NCBI GenBank assembly: GCA_039030555.1
Contig: JBCCDY010000031.1
Coordinates: 1 to 42,107 of the forward strand
Direction of reading: 5' to 3'
DNA: 42,107 nucleotides
Source of the DNA: JBCCDY01 sp039030555
GTDB taxonomy: Bacteria; Bacteroidota; Bacteroidia; Cytophagales; Cyclobacteriaceae
Part shown: one piece after another, positions 26,461 through 35,800 of the stretch
Layout: each line of letters starts with the position of its first letter
Numbering within the stretch: the first letter of the stretch is position 1
Notes under the pieces: generated by a model
Databases searched by the model: none
What the model saw: only the letters and a program-made list of their open reading frames with translations
Told to the model about the DNA's origin: nothing
Program-made: the position numbers and the translations under genes

Positions 26461-26859
26461 ATGATAAATGTTACTTCTAAATCTGATGTTTTTGGTGCCG
26501 TTGCAAGTGGCTTATGCATGGTTCATTGTTTTGCTACACCTTTCCTTTTCATTGCCCAAACTGCTTCAGTTGGCTCCTCAGAAGTAACACCTGCTTGGTG
26601 GAGTTCTATTGACTACCTATTACTTGGAATATCTTTCATCGCAGTTTTCCGCTCTGTTCAAACAACATCCAAGACCTGGATAAAATATGCTTTATGGTTT
26701 AGTTGGTCAATTCTCGCCATAGTGATTTTTAATGAAAAGCTTGGATTTATGCACCTCAATGAAGGTATAATCTATATACCGGCACTGTCACTTATTGTAT
26801 TGCATATATATAATAGGAGATATTGTCAGTGCAAAATAGATGAATGCTGTACCACTTGA
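26461..26859 (+). CDS. MerC-domain membrane protein
   Basis: 132 residues. The N-terminal GAVASGLCMVHCFATPFLF (Cys at 19 and 23, His at 22) is the metal-binding signature of the MerC family. Four hydrophobic segments follow, at about 14-34, 45-62, 71-87 and 97-114. A cytoplasmic tail rich in Cys (YCQCKIDECC) could pass metal on. MerC was described in mercury uptake; many Bacteroidota homologs have no mercury genes nearby, as here, and a zinc role is plausible. It is controlled by the promoter overlapping the operator palindrome and is followed by a coupled small ORF, dcd and folE on the same strand. Confidence 0.88.
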   Translation: MINVTSKSDVFGAVASGLCMVHCFATPFLFIAQTASVGSSEVTPAWWSSIDYLLLGISFIAVFRSVQTTSKTWIKYALWFSWSILAIVIFNEKLGFMHLNEGIIYIPALSLIVLHIYNRRYCQCKIDECCTT

Positions 26860-26975
26860 TGAGTGAAGAACCATTTGAAATTATAAAAACCTCCATTAGG
26901 CCATTGTTCCAAAGTTTTAAGACGGACTCTAACAACCTACTTAATTGGATTGATCCTTTGTTTTGTACAGTCTAA
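26859..26975 (+). CDS. Small ORF coupled to the MerC-like gene, 38 residues
   Basis: ATG at 26859 overlaps the MerC stop (TGATG), the usual sign of translational coupling. The predicted product is MSEEPFEIIKTSIRPLFQSF followed by KTDSNNLLNWIDPLFCTV and a TAA. It has no membrane segment or known motif and one Cys near the end. It may be a genuine small protein, the remnant of a longer gene, or chance. It fills most of the 156-base gap before dcd. Confidence 0.35.
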   Translation: MSEEPFEIIKTSIRPLFQSFKTDSNNLLNWIDPLFCTV

Positions 26976-27015
26976 TTGAAAATTTGATCTGAATTAAAAG
27001 AATACCTGCTGATTT

Positions 27016-27534
27016 ATGATATTAAGTGGACTGGAAATAGCTAAAAAGATAGGAAAGGACATTGATATAGATCCCTACAATCCAGATCAGTTAAACCCGA
27101 ATAGCTACAACTTAAGACTTCATGATGAATTATTGGTATATAATAAATCTGTCTTAGATATGAGACTTGATAATGAGGTTTCAAAGCTTAAAATTCCTTC
27201 AAATGGTTTGAAGTTGAAACCCGGTAAACTATATCTAGGTCGTACAATTGAATATACCAGAACGAACAACCTCGTTCCCATGTTGGAAGGTAGGAGTAGT
27301 ATCGGTAGGTTGGGCATGTTTGTTCATGTAACTGCCGGATTTGGAGACGTAGGTTTTGAAGGTTATTGGACACTAGAAATTTTTGTAGTCCAGCCGTTGG
27401 TTATTTATCCCAATGTGGAAATTTGTCAAATATATTATCATCATTTAGACGGAGAATATACTAAGTACGAGAGTGGAAAATATCAAAGGAATAGTGGTAT
27501 TCAACCCAGTAAACTTTTCCAAGATTTCAAATAG
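27016..27534 (+). CDS. dcd: dCTP deaminase
   Basis: 172 residues, slightly shorter than the E. coli enzyme. MILSGLEIAKKI is the family N-terminus, QLNPNSYNLRL a conserved nucleotide-site strand, EGRSSIGRLG (RSS at 93-95) the phosphate-binding motif, and WTLEI supplies the catalytic glutamate (about 121). It hydrolyses dCTP to dUTP for dTMP synthesis, using magnesium and no zinc, whereas cytidine and dCMP deaminases are zinc enzymes. It lies between the MerC-like gene and folE on the plus strand, so it probably shares their metal-responsive promoter. A dCTP deaminase/dUTPase bifunctional variant is possible. Confidence 0.9.
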   Translation: MILSGLEIAKKIGKDIDIDPYNPDQLNPNSYNLRLHDELLVYNKSVLDMRLDNEVSKLKIPSNGLKLKPGKLYLGRTIEYTRTNNLVPMLEGRSSIGRLGMFVHVTAGFGDVGFEGYWTLEIFVVQPLVIYPNVEICQIYYHHLDGEYTKYESGKYQRNSGIQPSKLFQDFK

Positions 27535-27612
27535 TTTTAAAAACTAAAATTCACTCAACTTTTTTAAGAATTCATACATAAAAATCAAATTCTATAGCGA
27601 GAAGAATATATA

Positions 27613-28284
27613 ATGAAGGAAATAGACGAAAAATTACTAAAGCAAAGTGAATACGAAGTAAACGGAGATGCCCATTTAATGACATCCGTTGAAACGCCGC
27701 TAAGGAAAGATGCATTTGAGAAATCAGATAATGAAAAGATCCAAAACATCGAAAAGCTCTTCGCGGATATCATGGAGGAACTTGGTCTTGACCTTGAAGA
27801 CGATAGTTTAAAAGGAACACCATACCGGGTTGCCAAAATGTATGTGAAAGAGATGTTTCAAGGCCTTAATCCTGAAAATAAGCCTTCACTATCTGTTTTT
27901 GATAATAAGTATCAATACAATAAAATGCTAGTTGAGAAAGATATCACTTTTTCATCGGCCTGTGAACACCATTTTCTGCCAATAATCGGAAAGGCCCATG
28001 TCGCTTATATCTCTTCAGGTAAGGTAATAGGATTGTCTAAGATTAATCGGATTGTGGAGTACTATGGAAAAAGACCACAGGTACAAGAACGCATGACCTT
28101 ACAAATATTTAAAGAGCTTAAAGAAGCGCTTGATACAGAAGATGTGATTGTAGTGGTAGAAGCTGAACATATGTGTGTATCCACACGTGGTGTGAATGAC
28201 AAGACTAGCCGAACAACGACCCTGGAATACGGAGGAAAATTTGATAATGAAGGAATGAGAAATGAATTCTATCAGTTGATCTAA
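27613..28284 (+). CDS. folE: GTP cyclohydrolase I (zinc-type FolE)
   Basis: 223 residues. The zinc ligands of FolE are all present: Cys117 and His120 in SSACEHHF, and Cys188 in EAEHMCVSTRGV. LKGTPYRVAKMYVKEMF and GLSKINRIVEYYGKRPQVQERMT are further family landmarks. The N-terminal 40 residues are a polar extension. It makes dihydroneopterin triphosphate from GTP, the first step of folate and pterin synthesis. It lies 78 bases after dcd and converges on the MogA gene with three bases between the stops. Extra folE copies in zinc-limitation regulons are known; whether this is the only copy cannot be told from the window. Confidence 0.94.
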   Translation: MKEIDEKLLKQSEYEVNGDAHLMTSVETPLRKDAFEKSDNEKIQNIEKLFADIMEELGLDLEDDSLKGTPYRVAKMYVKEMFQGLNPENKPSLSVFDNKYQYNKMLVEKDITFSSACEHHFLPIIGKAHVAYISSGKVIGLSKINRIVEYYGKRPQVQERMTLQIFKELKEALDTEDVIVVVEAEHMCVSTRGVNDKTSRTTTLEYGGKFDNEGMRNEFYQLI

Positions 28285-28287
28285 TAA

Positions 28288-28821
28288 TTAATTTTGGCCT
28301 GGTCTAAAGACCTTCATTTCTTTTTGATTTGTTTCTATGTAAGGGCCACCGATTAGGTCAATACAATAGGGTATTGCGGGAAAAACGGCTTCCAGACATT
28401 CTTTAATAGATTTTGGTTTACCAGGTAGGTTTACGATCAATGTATTACCCCTAATTCCGGCTGTTTGACGAGAAAGGATAGCTGTAGGTACATATTGTAA
28501 ACTTACTTTTCTCATCTGTTCACCAAATCCGAGAAGCAGTTTTTCACAGACAGCTACAGTGGCTTCCGGTGTAACATCTCGCTTCGCAGGCCCTGTGCCA
28601 CCAGTGGTCACAATAAGACAACAGGCCTGATTATCTGCCATACGGATCATCTCTTTTTCTAATAAGGTCTGTTCATCAGGGATAATTGCATATTCAGCTT
28701 CCCAATTACTTGAAAGCCATAAGTCCATTAGCCTTCGAACTTCCTGGCCTGGCAAATCCTCATATTCGCCTCGACTGGCCCGGTCTGATACATTAATGAT
28801 CCCAATTTTTACTTTTCCCAT
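28288..28821 (-). CDS. mog: MogA/MoaB-type molybdopterin adenylyltransferase
   Basis: 177 residues from the ATG at 28821; eight residues of an earlier in-frame start do not fit the family. KVKIGIINVSDRASRGEYEDLPG is the usual Mog N-terminus. TTGGTGPAKRDVTPEAT is the molybdopterin-binding GTGP loop, and NTLIVNLPGKPKSIKECLEAVFPAIPY is the second conserved loop. It activates molybdopterin with ATP before molybdate insertion. It is divergent from the second CFFCG gene across the second copy of the operator palindrome, an unexpected setting for a molybdenum-cofactor gene. Confidence 0.92.
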   Translation of the reverse strand: MGKVKIGIINVSDRASRGEYEDLPGQEVRRLMDLWLSSNWEAEYAIIPDEQTLLEKEMIRMADNQACCLIVTTGGTGPAKRDVTPEATVAVCEKLLLGFGEQMRKVSLQYVPTAILSRQTAGIRGNTLIVNLPGKPKSIKECLEAVFPAIPYCIDLIGGPYIETNQKEMKVFRPGQN

Positions 28822-28849
28822 TTTATTTACAGTTTTATACCACACTAAA

Positions 28850-28863
28850 GCAACTCAGTTGCA
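28850..28863. promoter_or_regulatory. Operator palindrome, copy 2 (candidate Zur box)
   Basis: GCAACTCAGTTGC (28850-28862) is a perfect palindrome around the central C. With the following A it is the reverse complement of the 14-base core TGCAACTGAGTTGC of copy 1. It lies in the 75-base gap between the divergent MogA and CFFCG genes. A TTG at 28859-28861 followed after 20 bases by CAATTCTG could be a weak plus-strand promoter, again with the palindrome on the -33 element. Confidence 0.65.
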
Positions 28864-28896
28864 ATTGTAGGATTTGATCAGCAATTCTGTATAACA

Positions 28897-29403
28897 TTGA
28901 AGAAATATATTCAATATATTATACGAGCATTTTTTATCGTCCTGCTTGGAGCGATTGTTTTAATGTTTTCAAAGGAAAAAGAAAAACCTCAACAGAGTGA
29001 AGAGGCTGAATCACCCTCTGTAGATTATTGGCAAATGTTTTCCGATATATCCTTGAAACGTACCTATTTTGAAGAGGCTGATGCTTACTACAAAATTCCT
29101 GTTTTTACATCTGATTTGTTAGATCTTTCAGAAACAGATATAACACTCACAGGATATTACTTACCTTATTCTGATGAAGATACTGTCATTATCCTATCTA
29201 ATTTTCCTATCGCAAGCTGCTTTTTTTGTGGGAAAGCAGGTATTGAGTCTGTTGTTATGGTAGAATTAGAAGATCCTAAGCAAACATCCTATAAAACAGA
29301 TCAAATATTGACTGTGAGTGGAAAGCTTAGATTAAACTCTACGAATATTAAAAAACTGGCTTTTGTAATCGCAGACGCTAAAGTAGGGCAAGTCGAAAAT
29401 TAG
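28897..29403 (+). CDS. Membrane-anchored CFFCG protein, paralog of the 24013 gene
   Basis: 168 residues from a TTG start (28897), accepted because the hydrophobic anchor YIIRAFFIVLLGAIVLMF (about 7-24) would be lost from the next ATG. The mature part matches the protein at 24013-24447: W..(F/L)SD(I/V), a Y-F-E-E segment, IASCFFCGKAGIESVV with CxxC at 108/111, and a final GKLRLNSTNI against GRLRLNQDDI. It lacks a cleavable signal. It is divergent from mog with the second operator copy between them and lies 62 bases before the tricorn-like gene. DUF3299-like; function unknown, metal handling inferred. Confidence 0.72.
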   Translation: MKKYIQYIIRAFFIVLLGAIVLMFSKEKEKPQQSEEAESPSVDYWQMFSDISLKRTYFEEADAYYKIPVFTSDLLDLSETDITLTGYYLPYSDEDTVIILSNFPIASCFFCGKAGIESVVMVELEDPKQTSYKTDQILTVSGKLRLNSTNIKKLAFVIADAKVGQVEN

Positions 29404-29465
29404 ATAAATGGAAATAGAATCAAATAATTACACATTTCTTCGAACTAATACCTAAACAGAACTTT

Positions 29466-32400
29466 ATGAAAAAAACAGTACTCTTAACCTTCCTGATCAG
29501 CTTCTTAATCAATGATATCATAGCGCAAATCAATGCAAGGATGTTTAGGGAATCCGATGTCTCTAAATCCTTGATCGCCTTTGTATATGCAGGAGACATA
29601 TGGACTGTATCAAAGACAGGAGGCACAGCTACAAAATTGAGTTCACCTAAAGGCAATGAAAGATTCCCGAAATTCTCCCCAGATGGAAGTCAGATTGCTT
29701 TTACGGCTAACTATGATGGAAACTGGGACGTTTACGTCATTCCCACTACGGGTGGGGTCCCTAAGCGATTAACGAGTCACGGGGGATATGATCAAGTGGT
29801 TGATTGGCATCCTGATGGATCCAAGATCCTTTTTACATCATCTCGTGAAAGTGGACGTCAGCGGTTCGCTCAATTTTTTGAAATTAATAGTGAAGGAGGG
29901 CAAGCTCAAAAACTCTCAATACCATACGCAAGCCTTGGTTCTTACTCTTCTGATGGTACTAAAATCGCCTTCAATTTTAAGTCCAGGATCAACCGAACCT
30001 GGAAGCGGTACAGGGGTGGTTGGGCGCCTGATATTTGGACCTATGATTTAGCTTCGAATACGTCAGACAATATCACAAATAATGCATCGAACGATGAATT
30101 CCCTATGTGGGCAGGAGATAAGATATACTACAGTTCAGATAATGGACCGAATAACCGATATAACCTATGGGTGTATGATACCAACTCAGGTACTAACTCT
30201 CAGTTAACAAATTATACCGAATACGATATTCATTATCCGTCCTTAGGACCCGAGGATATTGTCTTTGAGAACGAAGGTAAACTATACCTGATGAGCCTTT
30301 CCAATCAGCAAATAAGCGAGGTCAAAGTAAATGTGATTACAGACCAACTATCACTCGGAGAAAAGCGGGTAAATGCTGGAAAAAGCATGAGTTGGTACGA
30401 TGTTTCGCCTGATGGGAAAAGGTTGATCATTTCGGCACGAGGCGACGTATTCTCAATCCCGGCGGAAAATGGGGTAACCCGCAACCTCACAAATTCTGAT
30501 GATGCGCATGACAGGACACCTTCCTGGTCTCCGGATGGGAAGAAGATCGCCTATTGGAGTGATGCTTCTGGAGAATACCAACTCATGATTCACAATACCG
30601 AAACAGGCGAGGTTAATCAATTATCCAGCTATGCCTCTGGCTTTAAATATTCCCTGTTTTGGTCCCCTGATAGTGAAAAAGTAGCCTTTGTTGACCAAGC
30701 GATGGTCATGAGTTATTTTGATTTAAAGACACGTGAGACCATCAAAATTGATCAGGGAATTTACATGTTCCATGGTGCTTTAAATAATCATACGTTTTCA
30801 TGGTCTTCCGATAGTAAGTGGATTGCTTATTCCAAAGGAAACCTAAACAGGAATGGATCCATTCACCTCTTCAATACAGCCACGAAGGTTAGTACAAAGG
30901 TTACCAGTGAATTCTATAGTGACTATGCTCCCACTTTTGACCCGGATAATAATTATTTGTTTTTTCTGACGAACCGAAATGTACGTCCGCTATATTCTGA
31001 TTTTGATAACACCTTCATCTATCCCAACAGCACAGTGCTTGCAGCAGTACCGCTCACTTCTTCTGTAGATAACCTACTTGCACCCAAAAATGATGAGGTA
31101 GAAATCAAGAAGGAGGAGAAAAAGGAAGAGGATAAAAAGAAAAAAGAAGAAGATAAGCCTGGCGATAAACCGGTCAATATAGGGCTTAAAGGTTTCGAAA
31201 GCCGAATTATCCTGCTTTCTGTGGAGGCTGGTAATTATGGTAATTTAGAAGCTGTTTCCGGGAAGGTGGTCTTTATGCATCGTCCTAATACCGGATCGGC
31301 CAGTAAAAAGTCGTCTATAGAATATTATGATATTGAAGACCGGAAAGTCAAAACCATCATAGATGACGCGAGTGGATTCGAGATAGCAGCGAATGGTGAG
31401 AAAATAGCTATTTCAAGTAATGGGAAAGTTACGGTGGTAAGTATAGCTGAAGGACAGAAAATGGACAAACCAGTTGATATGTCAAACGCTGTTATGAATA
31501 TCAACCCAATGAACGAATGGAAACAGATTTTTTGGGAATCCTGGAGGCTTCAACGTGATTATTTTTATGATGAGGATATGCACGGAGTGGATTGGGAGTT
31601 GGTCGGTAAACAATATGAAAAATTGATAGAGCAGTCTGTTACCCGATGGGATGTCAATTTTGTTTTAGGAGAGATGATTGGAGAGTTGAATGCTTCTCAT
31701 ACTTATAGAGGCGGGGGTGATCAGGAACAGAGCGCAAATGTAAATGTTGGTTATCTGGGCATTGATTGGTCTAAGAGCAATGGTGCTTATCAGGTGGGTC
31801 GCATCATAAGAGGTGCTGCTTGGGATGCCGAGGTGAAGTCTCCATTAGATGAAACCGGAGTAGACATTAAGGAAGGAGACTATATATTAGAAGTGAATGG
31901 CATTCCATTGGATATGTCCAAGGGTCCATTTGCATCATTTCAGGGGGTAGCTAATCAAACCGTTGAACTCACTGTGAATAGTACAAACTCTACTAAAAAT
32001 GCACGAAAAGTATTGGTGAAAACACTAAATAGCGAGTCTCGTCTCCGCCATCTGGAATGGATTGAAGTTAATCGTAAGAAGGTAGAAGAAGCCACAGGAG
32101 GAAGAGCTGGATATATTTATGTGAGGAGCACCGGAATTGATGGGCAGAATGAACTCATCCGACAGTTTGCCGGACAACTACACAAAGATGCCCTGATCAT
32201 TGACGAGCGATTCAACAGCGGTGGGCAAATACCCGATCGGTTTATTGAAATGCTGAACCGAAAACCATTGGCATATTGGGCCGTTCGTGATGGAGAAACC
32301 TGGTCGTGGCCACCAGCTGGCAATTTTGGTCCTAAAGCTATGTTGATCAACGGGTGGAGTGGATCAGGAGGGGATGCATTCCCCGACTACTTCCGAAAAA

Positions 32401-32696
32401 CCGGATTAGGTCCGCTCATAGGTTCACGTACCTGGGGAGGGCTTATTGGTATTTCAGGAGCTCCTTCACTAATTGATGGAGGTGTAGTGACTGTTCCTAC
32501 GTTCCGAATGTATGATCCTGATGGTGAGTGGTTTAAAGAAGGTCATGGTATAGATCCGGATATGGAGGTAAAAGAGAACCCTGGTCAGTTGGCTCAAGGA
32601 AATGATGCTCAGTTGCAAAAAGCGATTGAATACATCAATGAACAGTTAGTTAATTATAAAGGAAAACCCAACCCTCCTTCTAAGGAAGATAGATAG
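29466..32696 (+). CDS. Tricorn-like exported protease (propellers, PDZ, S41 peptidase)
   Basis: 1076 residues with signal peptide MKKTVLLTFLISFLINDIIAQ. Two beta-propellers occupy the first half, seen as repeated FSPDGSQIAF, WHPDGSKILF and WSPDGKKIAYW blades. A Lys/Glu-rich linker (about 541-566) follows. A PDZ-like segment is around 760-850 (GVDIKEGDYILEVNGIPL). The C-terminal S41 domain has the nucleophile motif NGWSGSGGDAF (Ser near 967) and GSRTWGGLIGISG. Tricorn proteases trim peptides; Bacteroidota versions are exported. It may be transcribed with the CFFCG gene 62 bases upstream. Confidence 0.93.
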   Translation: MKKTVLLTFLISFLINDIIAQINARMFRESDVSKSLIAFVYAGDIWTVSKTGGTATKLSSPKGNERFPKFSPDGSQIAFTANYDGNWDVYVIPTTGGVPKRLTSHGGYDQVVDWHPDGSKILFTSSRESGRQRFAQFFEINSEGGQAQKLSIPYASLGSYSSDGTKIAFNFKSRINRTWKRYRGGWAPDIWTYDLASNTSDNITNNASNDEFPMWAGDKIYYSSDNGPNNRYNLWVYDTNSGTNSQLTNYTEYDIHYPSLGPEDIVFENEGKLYLMSLSNQQISEVKVNVITDQLSLGEKRVNAGKSMSWYDVSPDGKRLIISARGDVFSIPAENGVTRNLTNSDDAHDRTPSWSPDGKKIAYWSDASGEYQLMIHNTETGEVNQLSSYASGFKYSLFWSPDSEKVAFVDQAMVMSYFDLKTRETIKIDQGIYMFHGALNNHTFSWSSDSKWIAYSKGNLNRNGSIHLFNTATKVSTKVTSEFYSDYAPTFDPDNNYLFFLTNRNVRPLYSDFDNTFIYPNSTVLAAVPLTSSVDNLLAPKNDEVEIKKEEKKEEDKKKKEEDKPGDKPVNIGLKGFESRIILLSVEAGNYGNLEAVSGKVVFMHRPNTGSASKKSSIEYYDIEDRKVKTIIDDASGFEIAANGEKIAISSNGKVTVVSIAEGQKMDKPVDMSNAVMNINPMNEWKQIFWESWRLQRDYFYDEDMHGVDWELVGKQYEKLIEQSVTRWDVNFVLGEMIGELNASHTYRGGGDQEQSANVNVGYLGIDWSKSNGAYQVGRIIRGAAWDAEVKSPLDETGVDIKEGDYILEVNGIPLDMSKGPFASFQGVANQTVELTVNSTNSTKNARKVLVKTLNSESRLRHLEWIEVNRKKVEEATGGRAGYIYVRSTGIDGQNELIRQFAGQLHKDALIIDERFNSGGQIPDRFIEMLNRKPLAYWAVRDGETWSWPPAGNFGPKAMLINGWSGSGGDAFPDYFRKTGLGPLIGSRTWGGLIGISGAPSLIDGGVVTVPTFRMYDPDGEWFKEGHGIDPDMEVKENPGQLAQGNDAQLQKAIEYINEQLVNYKGKPNPPSKEDR

Positions 32697-32702
32697 CATT
32701 GC

Positions 32703-32738
32703 AAAAGACTGTTTCAAACGATATGAGGCAGTCTTTTT
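32703..32738 (+). terminator. Intrinsic terminator after the tricorn-like gene
   Basis: AAAAGACTG (32703-32711) pairs perfectly with CAGTCTTTT (32729-32737) across a 17-base loop, and the stem runs straight into T residues. It begins six bases after the stop codon at 32696. Confidence 0.7.
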
Positions 32739-32806
32739 ATATGAATTTAAGCTTAGTTCTTATTTCACAGTTACCTTCACATAATAAATAATTGAAAATC
32801 AGATTG

Positions 32807-32835
32807 TTGTAAACTAAATTTAAACCATACGTTTT
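32807..32835 (+). promoter_or_regulatory. Candidate promoter of the BNR-repeat gene
   Basis: TTG (32807-32809) and TACGTTTT (32828-32835, seven of eight matches to TAnnTTTG) are 18 bases apart; a second TTG at 32804 gives 21. The start codon is 37 bases downstream. Consensus match only. Confidence 0.3.
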
Positions 32836-32872
32836 CCATTTTAAAATTCAGTAAACACCGTAACCCATTTAT

Positions 32873-35800
32873 ATGAAAAAGATATTTATACCACTGTTCT
32901 CTCTTCTCATCGTGTTCTCCCTGAGTGCACAGAAAAGGAAAAAGGTTACTTCTGATAGCGACACGAAAACACCACTTGAAAAACTGGATGTTTCGGGTTT
33001 GAAGTTCAGGAGTGTTGGACCGGCACTTACTTCAGGACGTATTTCTGATTTTGCAGTCAATACACAAAACCCTAAAGGATATTATGTAGCCGTCTCATCT
33101 GGTGGAGTTTGGAAAACAACAAATTGGGGTACTACCTACAAACCCGTTTTCGATACCTATGGAAGTTATTCGATCGGTTGTGTAACGATTGACCCGAATC
33201 ATTCGAGTACCGTTTGGGTGGGTACTGGGGAGAACAATAATCAACGAAGTGTGGCCTATGGAGACGGTATTTACAAAAGTGTAGATGGTGGAAAAAAATG
33301 GAAGAACATGGGCCTTAAAAGCTCTGAGCATATTGGAAAGATCATTGTTCACCCCGATAATTCAGATGTAATTTATGTTGCAGCTATCGGGCCTCTTTGG
33401 TCATCCGGTGGTGATAGAGGGGTATATCAATCTACTGATGGCGGTGAAACCTGGACGAATACTCTTTCCATTGATGAACATACCGGAGTGAATGATATCG
33501 TTATGCATCCTGAAAATCCCAACATACTGTATGCCTCGGCTTATCAACGACGACGACATGTGTTTACCTATCTGGGCGGCGGTCCAGAATCAACCATTTA
33601 CAAAACCGAAGACGGAGGTAAAACGTGGAATAAAGCAAACGAAGGATTACCCAAAGTTGATATCGGAAGAATAGGTCTCGCCTTTGCTCCTTCTAATCCG
33701 AATACTCTTTATGCCATTGTGGAAGCTGCGCAGAATAAAGGTGGGCTGTATCGATCTACTGATCAGGGAGCTTCCTGGCAGAAACGAGGTAAATACAATA
33801 CGAGTGGTAATTATTATCAGGAAATCATAGTCGATCCGAACAATGAAAATGTGATTTATGCGATGGATACCTGGATGCATCGCTCGGAAGATGGTGGCAA
33901 AACCTTTACGAAAGTTGGGGAGGACTTCAAACATGTCGATAATCATTGCTTATGGATCAATCCAAACGATTCAGAACACTTACTGGCCGGATGCGATGGC
34001 GGTATTTATGAGACATGGGACCGCGGTAAAACATGGAATTACAAACCGAATCTACCAGTCACCCAGTTCTACAAAGTAGCCGTCGACAATCGAGAACCCT
34101 TTTACCATATTTATGGCGGGACACAGGATAACTTCAGTCTCGGAGGACCATCCAGAACCAATAGCGGACAAGGCATTGTAAATTCGCAGTGGTATGTAAC
34201 CCATGGAGGTGATGGGTTTGAGTCGCAGATCGACCCTGAAAATCCGGATATCGTCTATGCACAATCACAATATGGTGTACTGGTTCGCTACGACCACCGT
34301 AGCGGGGAAGAGAAAGGTATTCAACCGAAAGAAAGAAAAGATGAACCAGCCTACCGATGGAACTGGGATGCTCCACTTGCTGTGAGCACACACAAACCAT
34401 CTAGACTTTATTTCGCGGCGAATAAAGTACTCAGATCGCAAGACCGAGGGAATAGCTGGGAAGTAATTAGTGATGATCTTACCCAACAGATTGACCGAAA
34501 CAAATTGCCAGTAATGGGGCGTATTTGGGGAATTGATGCAGTAGCTAAAAACAGGTCCACATCGCCTTATGGAACGATTGTGGCACTTTCCGAGTCACCA
34601 ATCAACGAAAATTTGATTGTGATTGGTACGGACGACGGTCTTATTCAAATTACGGAAGACGGAGGCAGCAATTGGAGAAAGACTAGCAGTTTTCCAGGGG
34701 TTCCTGGTCGTACCTATGTAAATGCAGTTCTTGCTTCCGAGCATGACGAAAATGTGATCTATGCCTGCTTCAATCATCATAAGTATGGCGATTTCAAACC
34801 TTATGTTTACAAAAGTTCTGATAAAGGCAGAAGCTGGGTTAATATTTCGAACAATCTTCCGGACAGAGGTTCTTCCTATGCAATTGCCGAGGATTTTGAA
34901 AGTTCCGGTCTTCTTTTCGTCGGAACTGAATTTGGTGTCTTCTTCAGTAATAATGGAGGTTCCGAATGGAAGCAGCTAAAATCCGGAGTGCCAACCATTG
35001 CGGTTCGTGATTTAGCCATTCAGAAAAGGGAGACCGATTTAATACTCGGCACGTTTGGTCGTGGATTTTATGTATTGGATGATTACTCTACACTTCGGGA
35101 GGTTGATAACTCATTGACGAAAAAGGAAGCCGATCTTTTTGCTGTTAGGGATGCCCTTCTTTTTGAGTATGATTATCCACTGGCCTTGCCCGGAAAGTCT
35201 TTTCAGGGAAATAGCTATTACACTGGGGAAAATTTAGGCTCCGAGGCTGTCTTCACCTATTTCTTGAAAGACAAACTGATGTCGCTTGAGAAGTCGAGAC
35301 AAAAACTGGAAGCTGATAATAAGAAAGATGGCAAGGGTAATCCGTTTCCTTCTTATGATAATTTAAAGAAAGAAAGGGAAGAGCTGGCTCCCTATCTGCT
35401 ATTCACCATTACTGATTCAGATGGAAATGTGGTTAGAAAACTTCAGTCAAAAGGTGACAGGGCTGGTATTCAACGTATTCATTGGGACTTACGCTATCCG
35501 TCCAAGAATGCCATCACCTTAAAGAAACCTGCCTTTTATAATCCTTTCGCAGGAAAAGATGAGGGGTCGTTGGTGCCTCCCGGAACCTATTCTGTTAGGC
35601 TCTCGAAGGTTATAAATGGGAAGGTAATTGATTTGGACGGACCTGAATCATTTCAGGTGGAGCCGCTTGATGATTTTGCCATTCCTCCATCTGACCGAGA
35701 AGCTGTGGTAGCCTTTCAAACAGAAGTCAATGAGCTATCAAGAGCTATCCAAGGAGCTCAAAAATCGATTTCAGAAATGGAAAATCAGCTAAAGCATATT

